A DNA stretch of 64,000 bases, taken from NCBI GenBank assembly GCA_903835655.1, contig CAILNT010000037.1, positions 1-64,000 of the forward strand. The letters are read 5' to 3'. Position 1 is the stretch's first letter. Every line of letters starts with the position of its first letter. The position numbers and the translations under genes were made by a program. Positions 28,962 through 39,132 of the stretch are shown piece by piece. The notes under the pieces are model-generated. The model did not search any database. It was not told where the DNA came from and saw only the letters and a program-made list of their open reading frames with translations. This DNA comes from an uncultured Pseudomonadota bacterium (GTDB lineage Bacteria; Pseudomonadota; Gammaproteobacteria; Burkholderiales; Thiobacillaceae).

Positions 28962-29870
28962 TCACAGTTTTTTTCTACCGAGCGCGCTCTGAATTTCCGC
29001 CAGGGCGCGTTCGAGTTCGTAATCGCTCCCGGCCAGATCTTCCATTTCCTTGTTGCCCAGGCGTTTCAACTGCGTCGTGAAACCGTCCAGTCCGAGATCG
29101 TCGGCCTGGACCAGCTCGTTGTCGTCGAAAACCTCCTCGCCGTAGCGCATGGCCACGACCGACAGGTTGTCGGCATACTGGCCGGCGCGAAATTCGGCGT
29201 GATCGAGCATCTGCCGCACCGCCCGTTCGAGCGGGTAGGCGCGCAAGGTGGGCAACATTTCTTGCACCGCGAGTTCGCTCCAGACCCCGTCGCTGCACAG
29301 ATAGAGCACATCGCCATCGCGCAGCTGGACCGGCTGCTCCAGCTCGATGTCCGGCAGCATGTAGCCGCCCACGGAGTTGTAGAGCTTGTTACGGTCCGGA
29401 TGCAGGCCCATCTGATCTTCGTCGAGCAGGCCGTCGTCCACCATCTGCTGCACGGCGGAGTGGTCGTGGGTGTGCGACTTCAGCGCGACTCGACTGAAAT
29501 GGTAGAGGCGGGAATCGCCTACGTGCGCCCAGCAGGCCATGCCTTTCTGTACCACGCAGACCACGCAGGTGGTGCGGGGCGGTTCCGGCAATTTATGGCG
29601 CATGGTGTATTCGTTGATGGCGTCGTGAGAAGCATAGATGCCATCCAGCAGGAAGGATGCCATGTCCGGCAAGAGCGGCTTGGCGCGCGCGTTGAACAGG
29701 CCCGTGACGATCTGTACTGTGAGTTGGGATGCGATCTCGCCGTGCGCATGCCCGCCCATGCCATCCGCCAGCACCATCAACAGGGACTCGGACGTATAGG
29801 CGTAGCCGACCCGGTCTTCGTTGTGGGGCCGGCCGCCGCGGCGGCTGGCCTGATAGACGACGTATTTCAC
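28962..29870 (-). CDS. PP2C-family serine/threonine phosphatase
   Basis: LLMVLADGMGGHAHGEIASQ, VGDSRLYHF, LYLCSDGVWSEL. Confidence 0.92.
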   Translation of the reverse strand: MKYVVYQASRRGGRPHNEDRVGYAYTSESLLMVLADGMGGHAHGEIASQLTVQIVTGLFNARAKPLLPDMASFLLDGIYASHDAINEYTMRHKLPEPPRTTCVVCVVQKGMACWAHVGDSRLYHFSRVALKSHTHDHSAVQQMVDDGLLDEDQMGLHPDRNKLYNSVGGYMLPDIELEQPVQLRDGDVLYLCSDGVWSELAVQEMLPTLRAYPLERAVRQMLDHAEFRAGQYADNLSVVAMRYGEEVFDDNELVQADDLGLDGFTTQLKRLGNKEMEDLAGSDYELERALAEIQSALGRKKL

Positions 29871-30802
29871 CGCTTCATGCGTGACCGGATCAGGGCCAGC
29901 AGGCTGGGCCTATGCTCGCGTGACGCCTGGGCCATCTCGACCAGGCGCTTCTGCACCGCAAACACGCTTTGCGGGCGCTCCGTGTAGTTGAGCCGGAGCA
30001 TGAAATCGGCCAATTCCAGCAAGTCGTTGGAGAACAAGCCCGCATGGCTCTTGCTGACCGGGATCAATTTATCCTTGTCCAGACGCTGATCGGCAGGTGG
30101 CGGTGGAACCCTGGCGATGCAGGCATAGAGCGTGGCGCCCACGCTATAGATATCGGTCCAGGGGCCCTGGCGCTCGCGCTGGTTGTATTGCTCGGGCGCG
30201 GCGAAGCCCGGCGTGTACATGGGCGTGCCCGCCTGGAAATCGTAGGTCAAGGCATGCCGCGCAGCGCCGAAGTCGATCAACACCGGCGAGCCATCCGCAT
30301 GGATGTAGATGTTGGAAGGCTTGATGTCGAGGTGCAGGATCTTGTGGGCATGGACCTCGCGTAGACCGTTGAGCAATTGCACGAACACGCTGCGAATGAA
30401 GCTCTCGCGCATGGGCTCCTTCAGGCTGGTGATATGACGTTGCAGGGTCTTGCCCCGTTCAAACTTCATCACCATGTAGACCGTGTCGTTGGCGCGAAAG
30501 AAGTTGGTCACACGCACCACATTCGGGTGATGGATGCCGGCCAGCGCCCGGCCCTCCTCAAAGAAACACTTCATACCGTAGCGGAACGAGGCTTCCTTGT
30601 CGTCCGAAATGGGGTGCACCGTACCCAGCTTGCCGCGACCCACCACCCCACCCGGCAGGTATTCCTTGATCGCCACCGGCTGGCCACGGTCGTCATACGC
30701 CAGGTAAACCAGGGAAAACCCGCCCCCGCCGATGCTGTGATCGATCACATACTCACCCAGCGGGTAATTCCGGGGCAGAGGTTCGGTGGATTGCAAGGCC
30801 AT
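29867..30802 (-). CDS. Serine/threonine protein kinase
   Basis: IGGGGFSLVYLAYDDRGQPVAIKEYLP, KILHLDIKPSNIYI, LIDFGAARHAL; 4-bp overlap with the PP2C gene. Confidence 0.93.
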   Translation of the reverse strand: MALQSTEPLPRNYPLGEYVIDHSIGGGGFSLVYLAYDDRGQPVAIKEYLPGGVVGRGKLGTVHPISDDKEASFRYGMKCFFEEGRALAGIHHPNVVRVTNFFRANDTVYMVMKFERGKTLQRHITSLKEPMRESFIRSVFVQLLNGLREVHAHKILHLDIKPSNIYIHADGSPVLIDFGAARHALTYDFQAGTPMYTPGFAAPEQYNQRERQGPWTDIYSVGATLYACIARVPPPPADQRLDKDKLIPVSKSHAGLFSNDLLELADFMLRLNYTERPQSVFAVQKRLVEMAQASREHRPSLLALIRSRMKR

Positions 30803-30860
30803 ATCGATCGGTCGGGGTAAGATGCACCAGAGTTAACGTGATCGTCGCGCGACGGCGTTC

Positions 30861-30900
30861 AAAGCCCCCTCTCCCCAGGGAGACGGGTTGGGGTGAGAAA
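30861..30900. repeat. Intergenic palindromic repeat
   Basis: aaagccccctctccccagggagacgggttggggtgagaaa; similar style to 5537-5580. Confidence 0.5.
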
Positions 30901-30983
30901 AACGGGCAGGTTCACGATGCGCCCCCTCCGAGGCGATCTTGCGCGCAGCTCGACCATACATTCATTGAAGGATAACCAAGATC

Positions 30984-31880
30984 GTGGCCGCCAAGAAGGA
31001 AACTCTGCGCAGCATGACGGGCTACGCGGCCGAATCCGCGGACATCGCGGGCATCCACGTCACGCTGGAACTGCGTGCGGTCAACTCGCGCTTTCTCGAT
31101 CTCTCGTTCCGGATGAGTGAGGATTTTCGCGCACTGGAACCGGGTTTGCGTGAACGTATCGGCGAGCGGGTGAAGCGCGGTAAGCTGGAATGCCGACTGA
31201 ACCTGACCGCACGCGCGGATGCCGCGCTACCGCCGACCCTCAACGCGGCCCTGCTCGAACAACTCGGCGCCCTGTCGGCTTGCGCCCGCGCCACCTTTCC
31301 CGAGGCCTGTGGCCTGTCCGTGGCCGAGATCCTGCGCTGGCCCGGCATGCTGGGAGAGAGCGGCGTGGATGGCGAGGCCTTGCAAGCCGGCACGCAGACA
31401 CTGCTCGGTCGCGCCCTGGAGTCATTCAACGCCAGCCGCGCCCGCGAGGGCGACAAACTGAAAGCGCTCCTTCAGGAGCGAGTGCAAGCCATGCGCGAAC
31501 ACGTCGCCCGCATCCGCCCGCGCACCCCGGAAATCGTCGCCGGCTATCGGGAAAAGTTGAGCCGGCGCCTGGCGGAACTGCTGCCGAATTTGTCCGTCAC
31601 GCCGGACTACGACCGCCTCCACCAGGAAGTCGCCCTGTTTGCGCAGAAGATCGACGTGGACGAAGAACTTGACCGCCTGCTCACCCACCTGAGCGAAGTC
31701 GAGCGAGTGCTCGAAAACGGTGGCGCGGCGGGCAAGCGCCTGGATTTCCTGATGCAGGAACTCAACCGCGAAGCCAACACCCTGGGCTCCAAATCGGTCT
31801 CGCTGGAACTCACACAGACATCGGTCGAATTGAAAGTCCTGACCGATCAGATGCGCGAACAAATTCAGAACGTTGAATGA
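30984..31880 (+). CDS. yicC: YicC/YloC family endoribonuclease
   Basis: LRSMTGYAAESADIAGIHVTLELRAVNSRFLDLSFRMSEDFRALEP; GKRLDFLMQELNREANTLGSKS. Confidence 0.94.
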   Translation: MAAKKETLRSMTGYAAESADIAGIHVTLELRAVNSRFLDLSFRMSEDFRALEPGLRERIGERVKRGKLECRLNLTARADAALPPTLNAALLEQLGALSACARATFPEACGLSVAEILRWPGMLGESGVDGEALQAGTQTLLGRALESFNASRAREGDKLKALLQERVQAMREHVARIRPRTPEIVAGYREKLSRRLAELLPNLSVTPDYDRLHQEVALFAQKIDVDEELDRLLTHLSEVERVLENGGAAGKRLDFLMQELNREANTLGSKSVSLELTQTSVELKVLTDQMREQIQNVE

Positions 31881-32145
31881 CCTTCCAGCGACTTCATCCC
31901 GTCGTACCCCCCTTGGGAGGCGGGTCTCTGCCGGGCGAATACGCCAAGTCCGGAGTAGCCCGCAACAACTACCCCGCCCCATGGATGAGCCTCGACGCTC
32001 CGTGCGGATACCGCTGGGGTATGGCTGGCTCTCTAGGGCCGATCCCGGGCGGGTCGATCAACAAGAGCCACCATGTATGCGCGTCATGGGACAGTCACAC
32101 GCGTGGACTATAGTCCGGGGTTCTCCCCAATAGCAGGATGCGAAG

Positions 32146-32598
32146 ATGGATCTGATTCTCTGGCGCCATGCAGACGCGCAGGACGGCGAGCAGGACATGG
32201 CACGGCCCTTGACCAACAAGGGCCGCAAGCAGGCCGAACGCATGGCGACCTGGCTGCACGGACACCTACCCAAGGGCACGCGCATCCTGGCAAGCCCGGC
32301 GCAACGCACCCGGGAAACCGCCGACGCCTTGGGACTGGCCTACGAGGTGGAGGCGAACCTGGCGCCAGGCGGCGATGCCGCTCACCTCTTGGCCGCCGTG
32401 GGCTGGCCCGAGGCCTCTGGCGCCGTGCTCGTGGTCGGACATCAACCCACGTTGGGGGAAGTGGCCAGCCTGTTGCTATTCGGCGAGAGCAGCGCCTTGA
32501 GCATCAAGAAAGGTGGCGTGATCTGGGTGACCAACCGGGTGCGGGGCGAGAGCCCACAAACCGTCATCAAGGCGGCGATGACCGCGGAGATGCTGTAG
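32146..32598 (+). CDS. sixA: Phosphohistidine phosphatase SixA
   Basis: MDLILWRHADAQ, MARPLTNKGRKQAERMATWL, ILASPAQRTRETADAL, VVGHQPTLGEVASLLL. Confidence 0.9.
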   Translation: MDLILWRHADAQDGEQDMARPLTNKGRKQAERMATWLHGHLPKGTRILASPAQRTRETADALGLAYEVEANLAPGGDAAHLLAAVGWPEASGAVLVVGHQPTLGEVASLLLFGESSALSIKKGGVIWVTNRVRGESPQTVIKAAMTAEML

Positions 32599-32619
32599 AG
32601 CGGAAGCGTTCCCCCGGCG

Positions 32620-33837
32620 TCAGTCTATCCCCAACTGCTCGACCCAGGTGAGTGCGCGCAGGTGGGCTTCGTTGACGGTCCCGGCACTCAGCATGAGGAC
32701 GCCAGTGAGGTTCTCGATACGCTCCAGGTCGCCGCCTTCCACCGACACCACCAGGTCCAGGAACGGCCCATAGATGCCACTTCGATGCAGCAGGGCATCG
32801 GCGAAGGAGTCAGGAATCACCACCCGATCGAGCAATTGCTCCATGGTGATCTCCAGGAGAGCGGGCAGCAGAGAGAAGACACCGACGATGAACAAGTTGT
32901 CCTGGTCGGCGCGCGACAGACACTCCTTGCCCAGCAACTCGCACAACCGCCCGCGCGTGATCGCGGTACGCGCCAGGGTGGGGGACGTGGGGCCGGTGCC
33001 GGCAGTGACCAACAGCAAGGAGAGCCAGCGGTAGAGTGGCTGCATGCCGAGGATACTGACGGCGTGGCGAATCGACTGCACCTCGCAGGACAGACCGAAA
33101 CCGGCCGAATTGATGTAGCGCAGCAACTTGAAGGTGAGCGCCACGTCTTTTTTGAACAGGAGTTCCAATTGCTCGATGCCGGCGTCCTTGCGCACCTTTT
33201 CCATGAGTTGCAGGACGGTGGCATGGGTGGGGTTGATGACGCGGGTGACAATATTCTCCGGCCGCGCGAAGTAGTACCCCTGAAAGTAATCGAAATCGAG
33301 GGCGCGACAATGGCGGAACTGCTCCGGGGTTTCCACTTTTTCCGCCACCAGCTTGACTGGATACTTGCGGATGGCCCGTACCAGTTTGGCCAGATCCTCC
33401 GGCGTGTGCGCCAGTACATCCAGCTTGACGTAGGTCGCCAGCGGCAGCAGCGGCTCGGACTCCGGTAGATACTGAAAATCGTCGAGCGCGAAGCGGTAAC
33501 CGATTTCCTTGAGTTCTTGCAGGCGCGCCAGAATCTCCGGCGTGATCCGCACGGTCTCCAACACCTCGATCACCACGTTTTCCGGCGGCAGCAGGGTGGA
33601 AAAACTGCTCATCAGCATGGAGGCTTCCATGTTGACGAAGGCCAATTTTCCCCTGAGCAGCCATTCCGTGCCCATGTTGCACAGGGTATTGGAAATGACC
33701 GAGACGCCGGCATCCACGTCCGTATCGACCTGTGCGCTCTGAGCATAGGCCGAGTGGCGGAACAGCAGCTCGTAGGCGATCAGCCGATGTTCGCCGTCGA
33801 CGATGGGTTGCCGGGCGATGTAGGCATTGTTGCTCAT
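32620..33837 (-). CDS. EAL and HDOD domain-containing signalling protein
   Basis: AYIARQPIVDGEHRLIAYELLFRHS (degenerate EAL), LALDDFQYL-type region, C-terminal HDOD (VALTFKLLRYINSAGFGLSCEVQSIRHAVSILG). Confidence 0.9.
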   Translation of the reverse strand: MSNNAYIARQPIVDGEHRLIAYELLFRHSAYAQSAQVDTDVDAGVSVISNTLCNMGTEWLLRGKLAFVNMEASMLMSSFSTLLPPENVVIEVLETVRITPEILARLQELKEIGYRFALDDFQYLPESEPLLPLATYVKLDVLAHTPEDLAKLVRAIRKYPVKLVAEKVETPEQFRHCRALDFDYFQGYYFARPENIVTRVINPTHATVLQLMEKVRKDAGIEQLELLFKKDVALTFKLLRYINSAGFGLSCEVQSIRHAVSILGMQPLYRWLSLLLVTAGTGPTSPTLARTAITRGRLCELLGKECLSRADQDNLFIVGVFSLLPALLEITMEQLLDRVVIPDSFADALLHRSGIYGPFLDLVVSVEGGDLERIENLTGVLMLSAGTVNEAHLRALTWVEQLGID

Positions 33838-33852
33838 GCGGGGTCGCTCACC

Positions 33853-35787
33853 TCACCCTTGAGTGAACAGACTCATGTGGGTGTCGGCGCCGACGTTGGA
33901 GAGCAGTTCCTCCATGTCCAACACCAGCACGATGGAACCGTCGCCGGAAAGGGTAGCACCGGCAATGCCGCGCGGCTTGATGTCGGACAGGGGCTTGATG
34001 ACCACGTCGTCGCGCCCGACGAAGCCATCGACCGCGAGGATGAATGTGGTCTCGGCCGCGTGCATGAGCACGCCGAAGGCCGGCGAATGCTGCGATTCCC
34101 AGCCTATCATCCGCGCGAGACTGCGGATCGGCAGGACTTCGTCGCGCACCACCATGGTCGCGCGCCCGGAAACGCGCTGCACTTCCTTCAGCTTGAGAGG
34201 AATGATTTCCCGCACCATCGACAGCGGCACGGCGAACGACTGGTTGTTGAGGCGAACCACCAGCACCGGCAGGATGGCCAGGGTGAGCGGCAACGAAATG
34301 GTGAAGGTGCTACCTTGCCCCGGCACCGAGATCACGTCGATCTTGCCGTTCAACTTGTTGATGTTGGTCTTCACCACGTCCATGCCGACGCCACGCCCTG
34401 AGACGCTGGAAATCTCGTCCTTGGTGGAGAAGCCGGGCAGGAACACCAGATGCAAGCTCTGGCGGTCGTCCAGGCCATTGGCGGTCTCGGCGTCGATCAC
34501 GCCCTTCTCCACCGCCTTGCGCCGCAGCACGTCCGGACGCATGCCGCGGCCGTCGTCGGAAATCTCGATGTAGATGTGGTCGCCCATCTGACTCGCCGAC
34601 AGGGTGACGATGGCCTTGGACGACTTGTGCGCGGCCTGGCGCTCTTCCGCGCCCTCGATGCCGTGATCCACGGCATTGCGCACCAGGTGGACCAGAGGAT
34701 CGTTGAGATCCTCGATCATGGTCTTGTCGAGCTCGGTTTCTTCGCCGGACAGCACCAGTTCCACATCCTTGCCCAGTTGCCGCGCCAGATCGCGTGCCAA
34801 GCGGGGATACTTCTGGAACAGTCGGCCGATGGGCTGCATGCGCGTCTTCATGACCGCGTTTTGCAAGTCGGAAACCAGCAGATCGAGCTGGCTGACGGCG
34901 ATATCCAGCGCCTTCAGGGTCTCCTGGTCGCTCTTGCCGTGCACGATCTGCGACTTCAGGTTGGCGATGCGGTTCTTGGTCAGGCCGATCTCGCCCGAGA
35001 GATTGAGCACCTGGTCCAGCCGCACCGTGTCGATGCGGATGGTCGTCTCCTTCTGCAGGTTCTGCGCCGGCGCCGACGGCGCGCCTCGCGAGGGCGTGGG
35101 CAGTTCCTGGATCGGATCGGCCACGTGGGCCGGGGATGGCGCGGGGGAATCGACAGGCGCGCCGTATCCGGGATGCACGCTGGGACGGGCCGCCTCGACC
35201 ACGGGAGCGAGCGGCGCGGCTACGGGCTGCGGCATGGGCACGCCGGTCAACACGGCATGCAGAGCATCCCAGTTGATGTCATCCGCGGCGGCAGGCTCGA
35301 CGGATACCGCGACCGGCTCGGGCAACACCGCCTTCGTGGGCGTGGGCGTGGGAGCGTGAGCGGAAGGCGGAGCGAGGCTGGGTGCTGCGGAGAGCTGCCC
35401 GTGCAAGGCGGCCTCGAGTCGATCGATCAGGGCGGGCGATGCGGCCTTGGGCTGTACGGCCTGGGAAAGGTCGCCGAACATCTCGCGCACGCTGCCGGTC
35501 GCCGCCATGATGATGTCCATCAACTCCGGCGAGAGCGTGAGCTCGGCGTTGCGCAACTTGGCGAACAGGTTTTCCGTGCGATGGCACAGCGCCACCAGAT
35601 TGTCGGCATTGAGAAAACCCGCCCCCCCCTTGATGGTGTGGAAGCCGCGAAAGATGTCGTTGAGCATCTCCTTGTCGCCAGGCCGTTTCTCCAGATCCAT
35701 CAGCTTGTTGTCCACCTGGGACAACAACTCCCCGGCCTCCATGAGGAAGTCCTGCAACAACTCTTCCATTCCGGCGAAGTCACTCAT
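33853..35787 (-). CDS. cheA: Chemotaxis histidine kinase CheA
   Basis: HPt FHTIKGGAGFLNADNL; VHLVRNAVDHGIEGAEERQAA; ISDDGRGMRPDVLRRKA; CheW-like C-terminus. Confidence 0.94.
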   Translation of the reverse strand: MSDFAGMEELLQDFLMEAGELLSQVDNKLMDLEKRPGDKEMLNDIFRGFHTIKGGAGFLNADNLVALCHRTENLFAKLRNAELTLSPELMDIIMAATGSVREMFGDLSQAVQPKAASPALIDRLEAALHGQLSAAPSLAPPSAHAPTPTPTKAVLPEPVAVSVEPAAADDINWDALHAVLTGVPMPQPVAAPLAPVVEAARPSVHPGYGAPVDSPAPSPAHVADPIQELPTPSRGAPSAPAQNLQKETTIRIDTVRLDQVLNLSGEIGLTKNRIANLKSQIVHGKSDQETLKALDIAVSQLDLLVSDLQNAVMKTRMQPIGRLFQKYPRLARDLARQLGKDVELVLSGEETELDKTMIEDLNDPLVHLVRNAVDHGIEGAEERQAAHKSSKAIVTLSASQMGDHIYIEISDDGRGMRPDVLRRKAVEKGVIDAETANGLDDRQSLHLVFLPGFSTKDEISSVSGRGVGMDVVKTNINKLNGKIDVISVPGQGSTFTISLPLTLAILPVLVVRLNNQSFAVPLSMVREIIPLKLKEVQRVSGRATMVVRDEVLPIRSLARMIGWESQHSPAFGVLMHAAETTFILAVDGFVGRDDVVIKPLSDIKPRGIAGATLSGDGSIVLVLDMEELLSNVGADTHMSLFTQG

Positions 35788-35876
35788 CGTTCTCTCCTCA
35801 TACCCTGGCCCGTCATTTCCGCATAGGCGCGGCCGAGTGGCCGCGCCTACCGGTATGGTGCAAGCAATGCTTCACG

Positions 35877-36665
35877 TCAAAATCCCAGGCTCTCCAGCAA
35901 GTCGTCGACCTGCTCCTGGCTGGTCACCACGTCGTTGCGACCGGCCGCATTGATCACCGGGCCATTGAGCAGACCGGGCGCCACGCCCTGGCGCACGCCT
36001 TCCGGGGTCGTCTCGATCAGCAAAGAGAGCAATTGAGTCTCCAGGTTCTGCGCGGCTTCCAGGATGCGCTTGATGACCTGACCGGTGAGATCCTGAAAAT
36101 CCTGCGCCATGATGATTTCCATCAGCTGCGTATTGGTGGAATCGCACTGGGCCGGAGCCTCCTTCAGGTACGTGCGGGTGTCGCGCACCAGCGCCTTGAA
36201 TTCGTCCACGCCCAACTGCTTGTCGAACAATCGATCCCACTTGCCGGACAGGTCGCGAGCACCGCTGCTCATCTTCTCCTGGATCGGTTGCGCGATCTCC
36301 GCCGCATTGAGCGTGCGTTCCGCGGCTTGCGCGGTCATGGCCGCGATGTAGTTGAGGCGATCGCGGTTATTCGGCAGTTCCTGGGCCATCTGACCCAGCG
36401 CCTTGTCGTAACCGAGTTCACGCAGCAGATTGTGCAGCCCACGCGTCATCTGACCCAGTTGCGAGAACACGCGCTCGGGGCAGGTTCCTTCCTGGCCCTC
36501 GGCGCCATCGCGCGCCACGGCCTGGGCGATGCTGTCGAACAGGCTCTCCAGATCCGGGGTATCGGCGAGTTCAGCCTTGGGCGCCGGTTTTTTTTCCGGC
36601 TCGGGCTGGGCGGCGTAGGCGATGCTGTCGAACAGAGCTTCCAGTTCCGGGTTGTCGTCGCTCAT
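35877..36665 (-). CDS. cheZ: Protein phosphatase CheZ
   Basis: IIMAQDFQDLTGQVIKRI signature; DDLLESLGF C-terminal tail. Confidence 0.93.
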   Translation of the reverse strand: MSDDNPELEALFDSIAYAAQPEPEKKPAPKAELADTPDLESLFDSIAQAVARDGAEGQEGTCPERVFSQLGQMTRGLHNLLRELGYDKALGQMAQELPNNRDRLNYIAAMTAQAAERTLNAAEIAQPIQEKMSSGARDLSGKWDRLFDKQLGVDEFKALVRDTRTYLKEAPAQCDSTNTQLMEIIMAQDFQDLTGQVIKRILEAAQNLETQLLSLLIETTPEGVRQGVAPGLLNGPVINAAGRNDVVTSQEQVDDLLESLGF

Positions 36666-36689
36666 TTTGATTCCTTTAGTCGGCCCGGG

Positions 36690-37079
36690 TCACATGCCGT
36701 ATTTATCGAAAACCTTGCCCAACTTCTCTTCCAGCGTACCGGCGGTGAAGGGCTTGACGATGTAGCCTGAAGCGCCGCTCTGGGCCGCCACTATGATGTT
36801 TTCCTTCTTCGCCTCGGCGGTGATCATCAGCACCGGCAGGTGTTTCAGGCTGGGATCCGCGCGGACCGCCCTGAGCAGTTCGATGCCGGTCATGTTGGGC
36901 ATATTCCAGTCGGTGATGACGAACTGGAAATTGTTGCCCTTGAGCCGCTGCATGGCGACAACGCCGTCCTCGGCCTCATCCACGTTGGTGTAACCCAGTT
37001 CTTTCAACAAATTGCGCACGATCCTGCGCATGGTGGAGAAGTCGTCCACTACCAGGATTTTGAGATTCTTGTCTGCCAT
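36690..37079 (-). CDS. cheY: Chemotaxis response regulator CheY
   Basis: [68 protein letters not shown]. Confidence 0.96.
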   Translation of the reverse strand: MADKNLKILVVDDFSTMRRIVRNLLKELGYTNVDEAEDGVVAMQRLKGNNFQFVITDWNMPNMTGIELLRAVRADPSLKHLPVLMITAEAKKENIIVAAQSGASGYIVKPFTAGTLEEKLGKVFDKYGM

Positions 37080-37112
37080 GGGTTGTCCTCGTTATGGGAT
37101 AGCCGCCCGATT

Positions 37113-38051
37113 CTAGCGTCTCAGGAAAGCCATCAAGGTGTCTGCCAATACCGCCGGGTCGAACTTGGCCACATAGGCATCCACGCCGACGCGCTGCCCC
37201 ATGGTGCGATTGGCCTCGGAAGATAGCGAGGAGTGCATGATCACCGGAATCCCGGCAAAACGATTGTCCGACTTGATGTTGCGGGTGAGCACATAGCCGT
37301 CCATCTCGGGCATCTCCGCATCCACCAGGATGAGCTGAATCTGGCTTTGCAGGCTGGAATGCTCGGCTGCGGCGCGTTTGGCCATGTTCACCAGCTTTTC
37401 CCAAGCCTCCAGTCCGTCGTTGGCCTGGATGTATTTCACGCCGATCTTGTCCAGCACGGAGACGATCTCCTTGCGCGCCACGATCGAGTCGTCGGCGAAG
37501 AAGACCGTGATCTCGCGCGAGGATTCGACGCGAGGCAGCACCGGCACCGGCTTTTCGCCCAGGACTTCCACCAGCACGCGCTCCACGTCGAGGATGGAGA
37601 CGAGGCGACCATCGTCCAGTTCGGTGATGGCGGTGATCATGCCTTCCTGACCAGCGAGCATGTTTTCCGGCGGCTTCACCTTGTCCCAATCGACCCGGAT
37701 GATGCGATCCACGCTATCCACCAGGAAACCCTGGGTATGGCGCGAGAACTCAGTGACGATCATGGTTTCGCCTATGCCCTGGGGTGCGCCTTCCAGCTTG
37801 ATGAAATACGCCAGGGTGATGACCGGAATGATGCTGCCCCGCAGGGAGATCACGCCTTCCACGCCAGCCGGCATGTTGGGTGTGAGGGTGATAGCGGGCG
37901 TCGGTGACACCTCGCGCACCTTGAACACGTTGATGCCAAAGGTTTCATGCGTGCCCAGGGAGAACAGCAGCAATTCCATCTTGTTCGAGCCCGCGAGCTT
38001 GGTGCGGGCATCGATGGCCTCGAGGAGCTTGTTCGGTTCCAGCGGATTCAT
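37113..38051 (-). CDS. cheV: CheV (CheW-REC fusion), paralog 1
   Basis: FSLGTHETFGINVFKVREV; FADDSIVARKEI; LVDAEMPEMDGYVLTRNIK. Confidence 0.93.
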   Translation of the reverse strand: MNPLEPNKLLEAIDARTKLAGSNKMELLLFSLGTHETFGINVFKVREVSPTPAITLTPNMPAGVEGVISLRGSIIPVITLAYFIKLEGAPQGIGETMIVTEFSRHTQGFLVDSVDRIIRVDWDKVKPPENMLAGQEGMITAITELDDGRLVSILDVERVLVEVLGEKPVPVLPRVESSREITVFFADDSIVARKEIVSVLDKIGVKYIQANDGLEAWEKLVNMAKRAAAEHSSLQSQIQLILVDAEMPEMDGYVLTRNIKSDNRFAGIPVIMHSSLSSEANRTMGQRVGVDAYVAKFDPAVLADTLMAFLRR

Positions 38052-38066
38052 GAGGGTCTTCCCGTG

Positions 38067-39008
38067 TTATTTGATCAACCGGCCCAGCACTTCGGCGAGG
38101 CGATGCGGCTCGAACTTGGGCACATATTCATCCACGCCCACGGAGATGCCCAGCTGCCGATTGGCCTCGGAGGACAAGGAGGAATGCATCAGCACCGGAA
38201 TTCCGGCGAAACGCGGATCCGACTTGATGTTCTTGGTCAGGACGTAGCCGTCCATCTCCGGCATTTCCACGTCGGTCAACACGATCTGGATGAAATCCGA
38301 CACCGGCCGCCCCGCCATCTCTGCCTGTGCGGCGATGCGGCGCAGCTCTTCCCAGCCCTGGCGGCCGTTGATGGAACTGATGCCTTGTATGCCCAGGGCT
38401 TCCAGAGTGCGTTCGATCTGCTTCCTCGCCACCGAGGAATCGTCGGCGAAGAACACGGTGCGGTTGGGTTTGTCGATCGGCTTGAGGCTGGCGAAAAGAT
38501 GACTGTCGTCGATCTGGGTGGTGTCGGCCAGGATTTTTTCCACATCCAGCATCATCACCAGGCGTCGATCCTTGAGTTCGGTCACCGCCGTCACCAAGCC
38601 ACCCATCTGCGCCGTGAGCATGGACGGCGGCACCTTCATCTCGGACCAGTCCAGGCGTAGGATGGTATCCACCTCGCCGACCAGGAAGCCCTGCGTATGG
38701 CCGTTGTATTCCGTGACGATCATGATCGCCGAGGGCGCTTCGGTGGTGATCCCGATATAGCGCGCCAGATCCACCACCGGCACCAGCACGCCGCGCAGTG
38801 AAACCATGCCCTCCACCGCCGAGGGCATGTCCGGCGCCCGCGTGATCTCGGGAATCCGCATCACCTCGCGCACCTTGAACACGTTGATGCCAAAGGTTTC
38901 CTTGCGCCGGGTGTTCATATCCGTACCCAGGGTGAACAGCAGGATTTCCAGCTTGTTCGCCCCCGCCAGCTTGGTGCGTGCGTCGATGCGTCTCAATAGA
39001 TCCGACAT
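38067..39008 (-). CDS. cheV: CheV (CheW-REC fusion), paralog 2
   Basis: KETFGINVFKVREVMRIPEI; FADDSSVARKQIERTLEALG; LTDVEMPEMDGYVLTKNIKSDPRF. ATG at 39008. Confidence 0.93.
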   Translation of the reverse strand: MSDLLRRIDARTKLAGANKLEILLFTLGTDMNTRRKETFGINVFKVREVMRIPEITRAPDMPSAVEGMVSLRGVLVPVVDLARYIGITTEAPSAIMIVTEYNGHTQGFLVGEVDTILRLDWSEMKVPPSMLTAQMGGLVTAVTELKDRRLVMMLDVEKILADTTQIDDSHLFASLKPIDKPNRTVFFADDSSVARKQIERTLEALGIQGISSINGRQGWEELRRIAAQAEMAGRPVSDFIQIVLTDVEMPEMDGYVLTKNIKSDPRFAGIPVLMHSSLSSEANRQLGISVGVDEYVPKFEPHRLAEVLGRLIK

Positions 39009-39132
39009 GGCAACCTCTTCCAGTATTCGGCCAGCCCCCACGGGCGTAGCAAGTGTGGGTATCGGCAGCCGCCGGGAAAACTTTAACCAGAGTGAATTAC
39101 ACTGCGCCGCGTCCAGTGCACGAGAGCCCACC

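Noticed and set aside
31873-32133. Short ORFs between yicC and sixA
   Set aside because: No family resemblance; probably non-coding intergenic sequence.
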